A stretch of 64,000 nucleotides of DNA, taken from Nilaparvata lugens. Lineage: Eukaryota > Arthropoda > Insecta > Hemiptera > Delphacidae. Under the pieces are notes generated by a model. The model saw nothing but the letters and a program-made list of their open reading frames with translations, ran no database searches and was not told where the DNA came from. Position 1 is the first letter of the stretch. Each line of letters opens with the position of its first letter. Location of the stretch: contig NC_052514.1 in NCBI RefSeq assembly GCF_014356525.2, forward strand, positions 6,595,019 to 6,659,018, given 5' to 3'. A program made the position numbers and the translations under genes. This document shows positions 53,938 through 64,000 of the stretch, one piece after another.

Positions 53938-54021
53938 ATTTGCACTCCAAACTGTCAGCGTTGGTTGTATGGGAAGCATTGATCTTATAAACAAGGCATA
54001 CTGACAGTTTCACCTGAATCT
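53938..54021 (+). repeat. CTGTCAG hairpin unit, locus 8
   Basis: TTTGCACTCCAAACTGTCAG, GTTGGTTGTATGGGAAGCAT, AAGGCATACTGACAG, CTGAATCTCA. Well preserved. Confidence 0.6.
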
Positions 54022-54087
54022 CAATCTTCACCTCAGCAAAGTTATGCAAGAATTTGTTGGATTTTTATCGGCAGCTTGTCTCAGTTT

Positions 54088-54150
54088 CTAGTGGGAGTAA
54101 AATAATGGGTCAACTTATTTGATCAATATGAACATGCAGGTAGGAAAGTG
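54088..54150 (+). repeat. Short direct repeat pair with 55500-55565
   Basis: GTGGGAGTAAAATAATGGGT and TATGAACATGCAGG recur 1.4 kb downstream. Confidence 0.55.
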
Positions 54151-54207
54151 AACTACTATATAGCTCAGTTTGCGTTACAATTTACTCTGCTTGTTCTGTT
54201 CACAGGA

Positions 54208-54302
54208 AAGAGAGAATAGCATTGGATCTTATGGCAGTTTTCACACATTGGTAGACTGTGAATGTGTGAACGCTTCCATAAGAATCAATAGTATTCTTTT
54301 CT
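54208..54302. repeat. Imperfect palindrome, about 95 bp
   Basis: GAATAGCATTGGATCTTATG pairs with CATAAGAATCAATAGTATTC. A looser version with AGAATATCACTGGTTCCTAT and CCATAAAAACCAACAGTAAT is at about 54788-54905. Confidence 0.5.
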
Positions 54303-54494
54303 TCCTAGCAGAGCTACTCCAGCTAGAAGATGGAGTAAAAAAAGGAGAAGGTGAAAGGGAAAGGAGAGGAAAAAAGAAAAAAAGAAGAAGTAGAAGAAGA
54401 AGAAGGAAAAGTCTTGTTATTTTTGTTTATCTTGTTACTATTGTATTCTTTTGAAATTGGTGTATACCGTTGGAAATGTAATAAATAAATAAAT

Positions 54495-54640
54495 AAAGAA
54501 GAAGAAGAAAAAGAGGAAGGCGAAGAAGAAGAAGAAGAAGAAGAAGAAGAAGAAGAAGAAGAAGAAGAATAAGAAGAAAGAAGAAGAAGAAAAAGAAAAA
54601 GAAGAAGAAGAAGAAACAGACGAAGAAGAAGAGAACGGAG
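54495..54640. repeat. (AAG)n microsatellite after an AATAAATAAATA run
   Basis: GTAATAAATAAATAAATAAA at 54478 is followed by imperfect AAG repeats to about 54640. It yields the poly-Ser and poly-Phe minus-strand frames. Confidence 0.9.
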
Positions 54641-55020
54641 GAAAAGAATGAATAGGAGGTGGAGAATTTGAATAGACATTGAAGAGAAGTTTGAAAGTGG
54701 AGGCAGATATGCAGAAGAAAAGAAAAGGAAACAAGAGAAGAAATTTTGTTAATACCTTACTGTTGTTCTACTTGGCGGGCAGAAAGAGAATATCACTGGT
54801 TCCTATACATTTATCCATACATTCATAGATACAAATAAGAGTGTTCACTCATATTATGTAGCCTGCAAATGTATAAATACTCCCATAAAAACCAACAGTA
54901 ATTATTTCCGCCAAACAGAACCAGAATAAACTTATACGATTGTTTTATCGTATAACAATCTGAAACTAATAGATTGCTGATAAACTAATGGATAATCTGA
55001 ATGAATAATAGATTGTTCTA
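54641..55020. other. Noncoding DNA
   Basis: Purine-rich at the left, AT-rich at the right. No gene. Confidence 0.4.
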
Positions 55021-55478
55021 TTATCCTATTATATTAAGCGAGCAAATTCTTTATTTATATTTATATATCTGGTTATTTTTATATCTGGTTATTTTTATAA
55101 CTGGCTATTTTTATATCTGGTTATTTTATGTTTAACGGATCTCGAAAACGACTTTAACGATTTTCTTAACTTAAATTTAAGTAACTTAAATTTCACGAAA
55201 TTTGGAACATAGTAGGTTTATGATATAAAGATTCGATTGCACTAGGTCTCATCCCTGGGAAAACTCGCTGAACGACATTAGAAGGATAATTCATCCTTGG
55301 CTGAAACAGCTGTGGACAGTAAAAAAGTGAGTGAGCGAGTGAGTATGTGAAAAATCAAAATATCGCATCTCATAAGATGACGTATAGCCAGCTGTGAAAT
55401 ATAAACACGATCATTTTAAGGAATTTTGTTCTGTTTATCAATGAATAAAAATAACGAGCGAAGCTCGGTGCCCCGATA
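55021..55478 (+). mobile_element. Helitron-like non-autonomous repeat, copy 4 (best preserved)
   Basis: TATTATATTAAGCGAGCAAA, four TATCTGGTTATTTTTA-type repeats, AAATTTGGAACATAGTAGGT, CATAAGATGACGTATAGCCA, and the end ACGAGCGAAGCTCGGTGCCC. The GAGCGAAGCTC stem just before the 3' end is Helitron-like. Confidence 0.6.
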
Positions 55479-56949
55479 GAACAGAACAGAGCTTTCATAT
55501 GTGGGAGTAGGATAATGGGTCTAGTTATTTGATCGATATGAACATGCAGGAAAGAAAGTCAACCCCTAAGCGTTTGCTTATTGATTAATAATTTACATAT
55601 TCTCATAAGTAAAGTGATTGGCTATTACACTTTCATGAGAAAGTAATCGGTTGTGTGAATTACTGGTAGTTTTACCGTATGTAAAGTGATTTGCTACTCC
55701 CATGCTCTCATAAATTCATAGACGAAATTCTCTCTTATGTTGAAGCAAATTGCACACTACCCACTGTAGAAAACTAGATCTGAAGTGGATTGAGTTTGTA
55801 GATTATGGATTCAAACTACTGTTATCTAAACTACTCGCTCTGAGTAATGATTTTTGATTTACTAAAGTGGATGCATAGAGTTTTTTCATTCATTTAGAGA
55901 ATTGTTAACCATTCGTTTACGAGTAATTTTTTCCAAATATATAGTTTGACAAAGTGAATGGATCACACTATCTCTAATATAGGACAAGTACGATACTACT
56001 CACGATTGTTAATGGTTTGATCTTCCAAAGATTATATATCAAATTTCTCCATTCAATTCTATTCTATTCATTACAATTCAATTTTTTTTACAAAGGCAAC
56101 TTTGTAGAAGTATTTTAAGCCTAGGTGATGATGATGGGATGAAAATAATGATTCAAATTATTTCCTAGGTACTATTCCACACCTTAATCGATGAAAATAG
56201 TACATGATATTCCTAAAATTTGAATGAAATTGATACAATAAAATATTTGTTTGAAGACTGTAACTCGTTTATTGAAAATGTGATAAACTAGTTAATCTTC
56301 AATCTCTACAATATCATTATTATCAAACAAAAATCTAAATTAAATGCTTTCAACTACCCCAAAAAATCTGGTACTCACTGCAAATATTGTCAACAGGGCA
56401 AACATCTAACAGGGAATTCTATGAGCATTTAATTTGAATTTTCGTCTCATAATCGTTATTCATCAGCATTCGAACAAATGAAATAGGAGTTGATGGAATA
56501 GAATAATAAGGGAAAGAACAAGGTTCTGGGAAAGAGGATAAGAATGAGAATGATAATATGGTGAAGAGGTTTAAAAGAGAAGACAGATATCCAGAAAAAG
56601 AAAAGGGAATTAAGAGAAGAAACAGGAAAAATTCATGGAAGATAAGGGCAACGAATGAAGTTTGGAGATTCAAGAAAATGGAAGAAGATGAGTAAGATAA
56701 GATAAAAAATAAACGATATTCTGTCAGATCATGTGAGTGGATTTATTTGACAAATATATCACATTTTTCAACCTACCTATTTGGATCACAATCCAAGCAT
56801 AAAATTCCACCTTGATACCAGAAACAAAGCACTATTATCAAGCAAATTGTCCCAGACTGGAATAAGGCTTTTCCTGCCACATTCTCACTAATTAAAAACG
56901 TTTACGTTATCTTTTCGTTAGGGGTCGTTATGCATGAAAAAGTCGTGAT
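55479..56949. other. AT-rich noncoding DNA
   Basis: A direct repeat partner of 54088-54150 lies at 55500-55565. Minus-strand open frame 56419-56673 is Phe/Ser/Leu-rich and not called. Otherwise nothing recognised. Confidence 0.4.
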
Positions 56950-57012
56950 GTAATATTATATTTAAACTGCCAGCATTGGTTAAATGGCAAAAAAAATTCT
57001 GACAGGTTTATG
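56950..57012 (+). repeat. CTGTCAG hairpin unit, locus 9 (shortened)
   Basis: TTTAAACTGCCAGCATTGGT, TAAATGGC, then AAATTCTGACAGG. The loop is deleted relative to other units. Confidence 0.45.
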
Positions 57013-57588
57013 TTGTGAACTAAGGACTCTTCAATTTTAACTGATATAATTGTTTTTCGAGGCTTGACGACTCAAGTGACTGATTTTCTAATTCTAGAGT
57101 ATTCAGTTCTGACTGGTGATATTTTTATCCTTGAATCATCACTGATTTGTAATTGTATACTTTACTTTTTGGTTCTGAAATTATTGTAATTTATGCTTCA
57201 TTTATTTTTAATATTATCTCGCTTGAGTTTTTATGCAGGTAGAATTTAGAATTAGGCTGTTTTGATTATATTCTACTGTGGTGATCAAACCCACAATGTT
57301 ATTTTGTTTTGAATTTAATTGCTTTCTATTATCTATCATTTGATTTTATCCAATAATTTAATCGATTTTTATTGTTGTACGATTTTCTAGAAAGTGACAT
57401 TCTTAGTCTACGTCTCCAGTTGATTTTTAATGTATATTTCATTTGTTTCGTGAGATTTTTGTGTATTATTTGTTGTGAACGAGAGAATTCATTGCTGAAT
57501 GCTGATTACACAACTTTTATTAGAAAGCCTGGAGCTGATATTTGAATATATTGCGTATAATTGAATAAATAGATAAATAAAGTCACAT
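57013..57588 (+). other. AT-rich DNA ending in a LINE-tail-like sequence
   Basis: GAATAAATAGATAAATAAAG at about 57562-57582 is a TAAA-repeat 3' end preceded by AAAGCCTGGAGCTGATATTT; the upstream 500 bp may be the 3' UTR of a decayed LINE. No coding motif seen. Confidence 0.35.
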
Positions 57589-57660
57589 TTGGATGTTCAA
57601 AAAAACACTGAAATTCGACGGATTTATCATAGTTTTATTGAACTTATTTCATTTTTTCCA

Positions 57661-57780
57661 GGTGGACAAGAGCGACAACCTACCTTGAATAATGCATCAT
57701 CATTTTTGAAACTACAGGAATCGACAATAACATCCCCATGCATACCTAGCTCCAACTTCCATTCTTTGATTTTTGTTTGA
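57661..57780 (+). CDS. Weak terminal-exon candidate
   Basis: CATTTTTTCCAG ends at about 57661 as an acceptor. The following frame GGQERQPTLNNASSFLKLQE runs about 38 codons to TGA at 57780, with AATAAA just after (57783). The peptide is unrecognised and composition is not clearly coding; it may equally be chance. Confidence 0.15.
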   Translation, partial: GGQERQPTLNNASSFLKLQESTITSPCIPSSNFHSLIFV

Positions 57781-58149
57781 AAAATAAAAATTTCGAAAGA
57801 TCTTCATGGCATCGATAGAGTTTGCACCCAATAAACAAGGTAGGCCAATGATGTATTAGCCAGGAATCATCATCAATAACAATTATTCAACAATGAGCAA
57901 TTATTAATTCTTAATTATCAATTGTTTATCTATAAGAGGATTGTTTTAATTTTTGGAACAAATATTTCAAATTAATATTCAGTTTTGAGTGCTTAATAGA
58001 AGAAATTTTATTATGAATTCGGATCTTTATCTTTCTAAATTCAAAATTAATTGTTTCAAGTGTTTGTGTTTTGTTTCAATGTGGAACCAAGTTAGTGAAG
58101 AATTGAAAAGTCGCACATAACCTTTATTTGGACAATTTATTTTGTGAAA

Positions 58150-58232
58150 TTGGGATAAAAAGAAGTTTTGGACTGTAGTCTGTTTCTATGTCCTTAAGTT
58201 GATTGTAAATGATGAATAAATAAATAAATATA
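58150..58232 (+). repeat. LINE 3' tail
   Basis: TTGGACTGTAGTCTGTTTCT ... GATTGTAAATGATGAATAAA with TAAATAAATA at the end. Confidence 0.45.
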
Positions 58233-58797
58233 ATAGACGAAAGGAAAGGAAAGAATTGGCTTATACATGTATGAGATTCACTAATGACGCATTATCACAT
58301 CTGAAATACTCAACTGATTAACTTTAAATTTTGCATTTACATTCTTACTTTACCGAGGATAGTTACATATGGCGCCTTTTGAATTATTTGAGATCTCATT
58401 AGGTCAAGTTTCCAGTTTGTCAAGAATTTGATAAGACCCATTGCGAAGCACGGGTTAGCAGCTAATCAATAGTAATTATATAACAATGAACAATTATATT
58501 ACTTAATCAAATATTGGTAAACACTACCTACGTCAAACAATAATTAGCTGTAAGTGAAAGTGAACTTCATTTCAAATAATGGAACTTATCAGCGACAATT
58601 TCTCTTTGAAAATAAATTACTCCTCACAAAGTGTCTGAAATTTCGTGAAACTTGACAAGATGTGATAATTATCGCTTCAACAGTTTGCAGGGATGTGATA
58701 ATGGTTGCAGAGTCCATTGACTCACTGTGCGCTTATCAATTATGAATATTATAATATTTATTATAAAATAGAATAGTATATAAGTATCATATTATTA
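58233..58797. other. AT-rich noncoding DNA
   Basis: Nothing recognised apart from AGACCCATTGCGAAGCACGG near 58434, which looks like the GC-rich end of a Helitron-like sequence. Confidence 0.35.
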
Positions 58798-59070
58798 GGT
58801 ATTATATTATTACAAAGTATTATGTGAGTAGGATTGTTAAAATTGCAGTTATTAGAATTTTAATCGTGTTATTGAAGATATTTTACAAGGGAATGAATAA
58901 ATAATACACTTCACATGTCAACACAGTAATTCATTACATATTAATAGGTATTTTATTACAAAGTATTATATAAGTAGACTTGTTGAAATTGCAGTTATTA
59001 GAATTTTAATCTTATTATTGAAGATATTTCACAACGGAATGAATAAATACTTCACATGTCAACACAATAA
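58798..59070. repeat. Tandem duplication, about 149 bp unit
   Basis: GGTATTNTATTACAAAGTAT starts both copies (58798 and 58947). AAATTGCAGTTATTAGAATT and CTTCACATGTCAACACA are shared. Confidence 0.75.
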
Positions 59071-59141
59071 TTATCACTTATAAATTGCCAAAACAATTCA
59101 TAAATGAATATATTATCAACACAATTCACTGAGTTGAAACT

Positions 59142-59531
59142 TAATCTGCGTTTACACCGAAGTTATTAACAAAATGTTTATTTTTCCGTCCTTATAGATT
59201 CTATTAGATTAAGCGGAGCTTTTCAAACACATATATGCACATCATGTGTATGATGAGTTAAGCTGGGTTTACACCAATAGTTATTAACAAAAATGTTGAT
59301 AACTTAATCCTTATAGATTCTATTAGATTGAACATAACTTATCATACACATGATGAACATATGTGTTTGTCAAGTTCCGTTCAATCTAATAGAATCTATA
59401 AGGATTAAGTTATTAACACTTTGTTAATAACTTTGGTGTAAACCCACCTTTATGTTCAATCTAATAGAATCTATAAGGACGGAAAAATAAACATTTTGTT
59501 GATAATTTTGGTGTAGGCCTATACGCAGCTT
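59142..59531. mobile_element. PIF/Harbinger-like MITE, outer copy
   Basis: TCTGCGTTTACACCGAAGTT at the left and GATAATTTTGGTGTAGGCCT plus ATACGCAG at the right are its ends. CCGTCCTTATAGATTCTATT and AATAGAATCTATAAGGACGG are complementary arms. It is split by a second copy at 59261-59449. Confidence 0.75.
59261..59449. mobile_element. PIF/Harbinger-like MITE nested in its own relative
   Basis: AGCTGGGTTTACACC to GGTGTAAACCCACCT, flanked by TTA at 59258-59260 and 59450-59452. Complementary arms contain CTTAATCCTTATAGATTCTA and TAGAATCTATAAGGATTAAG. The three-base TTA duplication supports PIF/Harbinger-type mobilisation. Confidence 0.85.
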
Positions 59532-59554
59532 CACGTCAACTGTGAAGACACAGC

Positions 59555-59650
59555 AATTCATTTATCATTTTCACAAGAAAGCACTAACTGGGAGAGAAAA
59601 ACTAAGGGAAACCCCTGGTACTATTTCTCTCTCAGATTTAGATAAAATTT
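59555..59650 (-). repeat. Short LINE-tail-like repeat
   Basis: CAAGAAAGCACTAACTGGGA, AAAAACTAAGG, GTACTATTTCTCTCTCAGAT: the family inserted at 17053-17158. Confidence 0.55.
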
Positions 59651-59728
59651 CTGAAATCTAGTAGCCTATAATTTTGAAAATTCTTAGAAAATTGAAGATA
59701 CTCGGAACACACTCTCATTTAGTTTTTT

Positions 59729-59858
59729 ACTTTCCTTGCCCTATTACCATAGGTGAGAATAGTATTGCTTTCCGAAAAAATTAAGGTACCCCAATTTCTA
59801 AATTTCTATACGTTTCAAGGTCCCCTGAGTCCATTAAAGTGGTTTTTCGGTATTGATC

Positions 59859-59908
<50 letters not shown>

Positions 59909-60388
59909 AGTGTATGTGCGTCTGTGTACTCGATATCTCATCTCCCAATTAACGGAACGACTTGCACAAGTCCCATATCTGTAAAAATTTCAGGAGCTCC
60001 GCTCCATCTATGCAAAGTTTGATTTTAGATTCCCAATTATCAGGCTTCAGATACAATTTAAACAGAAAATTTTAAGTGGAAAAGATTGAGCATGTAAATC
60101 TCTACAATTAATGTTCAGTAACATTTTCACCTAAAATTGACAATAAGTTCAAAATTCGATAAATTGTTATTATTTCAATTGCAAAGTGTTGCAACAGTTA
60201 ATTCTATGAAATCATTCTCTATGAAGAGATAGCAGACATATCGTTTGTCTCCAGCGTTATTGTCCTGACACCAGCTGGCTCAGATCTTTGAATTAGTATA
60301 GACTTCGGATGCGCGGGAACACTAGCGTCAGGTAATCAATTTTCGTAACGGCAAGGGAAGTTACGTGAGTGCGCCACACCAGATTTTT
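59729..60388 (+). mobile_element. TG-rich dispersed element, copy 2
   Basis: Starts ACTTTCCTTGCCCTATTACC and ends GAGTGCGCCACACCAGATTT. It lacks the middle block with AAGATGGCGGCTAAAAT found in copies 1 and 3. The (TG)n tract at 59863-59904 is short. Confidence 0.75.
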
Positions 60389-60470
60389 CCACATTAAATT
60401 GATTATTATTTTTTATCGTTAGTTCTTATTGGCTAAGATTATGTACCTAATGTAAATCAGTTGAATTTTT

Positions 60471-61234
60471 AAAAATCTGGTGTGGCGCACTCACACAACT
60501 TTCCTTGCTGTTATGAAAATTGATCACCTGACGCTAGTGTTCCCGCGCATCTCAAGTCTACTATTCAAAGATTTGAGCCAGCTGGTGACAGGGCAATAGC
60601 GCTGGAGACACACATGAGGTCTGCTATCTCGTCATAGTTAATGATTTAATAGAATCAACAATAATTTCCAATTGAATAATCAGCACATTTTTTCGAATTT
60701 GAAGCTTATTATTTTCAATTTTAGGTGAAAATGTTACTGAACATTAATTGTAGAGATTTTCATGCTCAATCTACTCCACTTAGAAAAAATCTAAAACTTA
60801 GAGAAAGCCATTTTAGAGAAAATCGCGAAAAACCCTGTTCTTGACAACGTTTTCGCCATTTTAGCCGTCTTGAATCGCATTCGATCGAAATTGTTCGTGT
60901 CGGATCCTTATAGTGTAAGGACCTTAAATTTCGAATTTCAAGTCATTCCGTTAATTGGGAGATGAGATATCGTGTACACAGACGCACATACACTTATACA
61001 CACACACATACAGACCAATACCCAAAAATCATGTTTTTGGACTCAGGGGACCTTGAAACGTATAGAAAACATTAAATTAGGGTACCTTAATTTCTTTTGG
61101 GAAGCCATACTTTCCTTACCTATGGTAATAGGGCAAGGAAAGTAATGAAACGTATAGAAAACATGAAATTACGGTACCTTAAATTTTTTGGAAAGCAATA
61201 CTTTCCTTACTTATGGTAATAGAGCAAGGAAAGT
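60471..61234 (-). mobile_element. TG-rich dispersed element, copy 3, head to head with copy 2
   Basis: Starts AAAAATCTGGTGTGGCGCAC in the + sense and ends GAGCAAGGAAAGT. It retains the middle block (CCATTTTAGCCGTCTTGAAT). Its terminal 75-80 bp, GGTAATAGGGCAAGGAAAGT, is duplicated at the right end. The 82 bp between copies 2 and 3 is unique. Confidence 0.75.
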
Positions 61235-61425
61235 AAAAACACTAATGAAGTGAAAATGCACTTGCTATTGGTAGTGACAATGGTTTCGACCTGGTTTGGA
61301 TCATCATCAGACCCACAGTCTGTCAGACTGTCTGAAAATCTGATGATGTGGGTCATCATTGAGACTGTCAGACACTGACCGTCACTACCAATAGTAAGTG
61401 CATTTTCACTTCACAAGTGTTTTTA
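61235..61425. mobile_element. 191 bp MITE with about 45 bp inverted repeats
   Basis: AAAACACTAATGAAGTGAAA, ATGCACTTGCTATTGGTAGT on the left; ACTACCAATAGTAAGTGCAT, TTTTCACTTCACAAGTGTTT on the right. The interior has a second small palindrome around CAGTCTGTCAGACTG. Confidence 0.8.
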
Positions 61426-61633
61426 AAAAATCCAGTTTTATTCCATCAGTGGAAAAGTATGGATATGCAACAGAGTTTACCAGTTGTTTAAAATTGAAAA
61501 TATTTTTCTAGGACAACTGCCAACTTCAACCAGTTCAATATGGAGCACCACACAAAGTGAACAACAGTTGGTAGAGGTCTCAACAAAGAAAGCATAGTGA
61601 GTATTAAAATTCAAATTGGCGGTTAAAAATTGA
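61426..61633. other. Short noncoding stretch with a possible acceptor
   Basis: ATATTTTTCTAG ends near 61512 and is followed by a 27-codon open frame ending TAG near 61593. It is too short to call. Confidence 0.25.
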
Positions 61634-62690
61634 GTAAGTTCAATTCAAATCCATTTTATTTCCAGAAAGTACATTTTACAATATATTCCCTGAAAATTAC
61701 TCCCTCTAATATGGAACAAGTCCGTGTTTAGAGGAGGAGTCATTACAACAATAGACACAATACAAGAAACAAAAAGTTGACTTTCTACTGCTGTAGTTTA
61801 CAATACAAAACAATACTAACACATAAAACAATTGATAGGGATATAATCTCAAGTTCTTAGCCAATAATAATAGAAATAGATTCAATAAACAAAAACTGAT
61901 TGCTTCCTTTATTTGTCGTAGTTTTGGATACATTACCGATGTACTCAATGCACTCATTTACACATTTTAAAACAATAATTTCCACAATATATAATTATTA
62001 ACATGAATAGAAGAATAATAATCATTTCTCATAACATATGAGTCTATGGTACTTTATTCAGGATCAATACTAAACTGCATTCGAAAGCAATGCCAATTCT
62101 GAGTTAATAACAGTAGAAAAAAAGGAATTTTTCAAGCTCTAACTTGAAGCATTTCTGATTGATTTTTTCTCTTAATTGTGGCGGCAATTCATTGAATAAT
62201 CTTGGGGCCAGATAAAAGAAATGTCGCTGCCCTATGGTCGTTTCCCTTCTTGTCTCCTCTGTCATTTCTGTCATCATCCTTATAGTTTAATGTGCATGAG
62301 GCAACATTGTAAAACTATTCTTTCTACACATGAATAGAATCGACCCCTTGATGTACAGCTTTTTTATGCTTAAAACCCTTGCTGTGACAAAATAGTTCAT
62401 CTGATGGACAATATGGATCCTTCTTCAACATTATTCTTAGAACTATTCTATGTGCCCTATTAAGTGGTTCAACAGTTGTAGGAAAGGCTGCACCCCATGC
62501 CACAATACCATACTGGAGGACTGCCTGCACCAACCCCATATACACCTGTCGCATAGCTCTACTCGTAATGAGATCCCTTAGCCATGAAACCTGGATCATG
62601 AAATACCTCATAGTTAGTACAGTAGAGGAAGTAGAGAGAACATCTAAGTTCTGTTTCACCTCATCAAGTGCATTTTTCTCACAATATTGA
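61634..62690 (-). pseudogene. 5'-truncated LINE, C-terminal region and 3' UTR
   Basis: The minus-strand frame 62659-62324 has LITSRAMRQVYMGLVQ, AVLQYGIVAWGAAFP and LNRAHRIVLRIMLKKD, the region after the RT core in jockey-superfamily LINEs. After a break the last part reads HFFYLAPRLFNELPPQLRE (about 62220-62165). The 3' UTR has AATAAAGTACCATAG near 62050 and the element ends GGAAATAAAATGGATTTGAA plus TTGAA near 61640. The endonuclease and catalytic RT core are absent; it is a dead insertion unrelated to the 47 kb LINE at the residue level. Confidence 0.8.
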
Positions 62691-63150
62691 GCTCTGAAGA
62701 ATTAGTTGATTCATGAAAATATTTGAAAAATGAGTTAATAGTAATTCAATATTGGACAGAAATTGGTGGATCCAAACGATGTTATACTTTTTAAATAAGA
62801 TTGAATGAATTCCAAACGATTTCTCATTATTTTGGTTTTCACACAATAAGCTCTAAATGTTATTCTTTATTGATTCTTCAACACAAATGACAATGTATAG
62901 CCAGGTCTTGCAAGACCCATTGCATACTACCACTACATTATAATGGAAACAAATGGGAAAATAAACGTATTCAGAACAGAGAATGAATATGTAGATGAGT
63001 AGATAACTTCTAGAAACAAAGAGTAGAACCTATTTGTTAAATAATACAGAATAGAAATGAGAATACACCTGAGATTCTATCAATACTAAATTGTTATTCA
63101 ATTATAACAAATCAAACTTTAGTGATAATCATTCATAATAATCATATAAC
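62691..63150. other. AT-rich noncoding DNA
   Basis: Nothing recognised. Confidence 0.4.
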
Positions 63151-63425
63151 AGACCACTTTACTTTCGAAAACGTAGAAGTTCCCCATCCGTAGACCTGCA
63201 ATTAATTTGTCCCCAGCAAGATAAAATTCAATCTATATCGGAGCGCACACGGCACAAAATTAACTTTTCATGAATAATTGCCAACGGGACTTCTTGGAAA
63301 ATCAGCTTTTTACTCACATAATCGTCGACGCAAGCCGTTTTGACAGTCTTAATTGGTCCCCCCATAAATTAACCTTAGCAGGCAACTCTTTCAGGGAAAA
63401 TAATTGAAAAGATAATGTATTGAAA
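63151..63425. promoter_or_regulatory. Higher-complexity noncoding block, possible conserved element
   Basis: Composition is more balanced than the flanks and it matches none of the repeat families in the window. It holds homeodomain-type TAATT/ATTA cores (GCAATTAATT, TCTTAATTGG, AAATTAACC). An enhancer or UTR is possible, but nothing in the sequence proves it. Confidence 0.2.
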
Positions 63426-63496
63426 GCTTAACGAAGTGAAAAGTCACCAGTGATAAAGGAGGTGGATGGAGGGTGGATGTGAAGTAGAAGAAGGTA

Positions 63497-63558
63497 AGGA
63501 GGAGGAGGAGGAGGAGGAGGAGAGGAGGAGGAGGAGGAGGAGGAGGAGGAGGAAGAAG
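63497..63558. repeat. (AGG)n microsatellite
   Basis: About 20 AGG units; the opposite strand gives the poly-Ser/Pro frame. Confidence 0.95.
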
Positions 63559-64000
63559 AAGAGGAGAAAAGACGAAGAGAAATGGAAAAAATTGTAGATA
63601 AGGAAGAACGTTTGAATTTGAAGAAAAAAAGGAAAGAAATAGGTGAAATTCTAGTCAGCTTGTCATTTAAGCCCTTTTTATCAGTAAGGAACCACTGATA
63701 AAAATCAAGACATGTCAGTTCCAAAAAAGTTTTGCATAGTCTGTAGGCCTATTCAACTTTTTTCACCGGAGAATCAGTTCCCTGAAAGAATCAGTAAAAT
63801 TCGGACATGGATTGTGGTTTTATGCGTTGTTCAAAACTGATAATTTCCCAGTTTAAATTATTTTATTGATCCTGTTCTAATAAAATTTCATCTAAATCTT
63901 ATAGTGGTGTTGTGCATTAATGAATCAAAAATGTGATAATTTGAATGAAATGAGTGTTTTACGTTATGGTGACTCCTATTGAACATAGATCAGTGGTTAT
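63559..64000. other. AT-rich noncoding DNA at the right edge
   Basis: No gene or repeat recognised. Confidence 0.4.

Noticed and set aside
54323..54734. Ser- and Phe-rich minus-strand frames
   Set aside because: Produced by the AAG repeat at 54495-54640.
61512..61593. 27-codon terminal-exon-like frame after an acceptor
   Set aside because: Too short and without a poly(A) signal or similarity.

Overview
This is AT-rich, repeat-dense nuclear DNA from an insect. Several repeat families look like those I remember from planthoppers (Delphacidae, most likely the brown planthopper Nilaparvata lugens): MITEs ending TATAGTGAGGTCCACG, MITEs ending CTAGCCGTCAGGCTCGC, and a family ending GTGCGCCACACCAGATTTTT. 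That species guess is from memory and was not searched. There are no operons, ribosome-binding sites, rRNA, tRNA, CRISPR arrays or complete host genes. Host coding sequence is limited to an apparent terminal exon at the left edge (3-428, +) and a few short exon-like pieces of low confidence (27088-27298 +, 41270-41302 -, 57661-57780 +).

Layout. 1-3.4 kb: exon end, AT-rich flank, two MITE-like elements. 3.4-7.0 kb: a 3.6 kb inverted repeat with about 1.38 kb arms; each arm carries a copy of a proline-rich terminal-exon-like block and a fossil LINE fragment. 7-12 kb: nested MITEs, GC-rich promoter-like DNA with paired CRE sites, and a 620 bp dispersed repeat. 12-19 kb: a second promoter-like patch, Helitron-like fragments and tandem repeats. 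20-27 kb: a composite inverted repeat with a LINE tail inserted, MITEs, a 4-unit hairpin array and nested insertions. 27-32 kb: a TG-rich dispersed element interrupted by a LINE with clean target-site duplications, and a LINE fossil. 33-38 kb: a 1 kb foldback element, a 7-unit CT-rich minisatellite and two copies of a 0.9 kb element. 38-47 kb: LINE tails, a TATA+Inr promoter candidate and MITEs. 47.4-51.9 kb: the one near full-length retrotransposon, a two-ORF jockey/CR1-type LINE broken by frameshifts. 52-64 kb: repeats, a self-nested PIF/Harbinger-like MITE, a head-to-head pair of TG-rich elements and a 5'-truncated LINE.

No multi-gene pathway can be read here. The least ordinary signals are (a) a dispersed family of about 80-94 bp hairpins built on CTGTCAG half-sites, present at nine loci and mostly in one orientation; (b) the 3.6 kb palindrome with splice-acceptor, ORF and poly(A) units in both arms; and (c) a hairpin-bearing element whose two clearest copies lie in 12-15 bp target-site duplications. 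Coordinates were counted by eye and may be off by a few bases.
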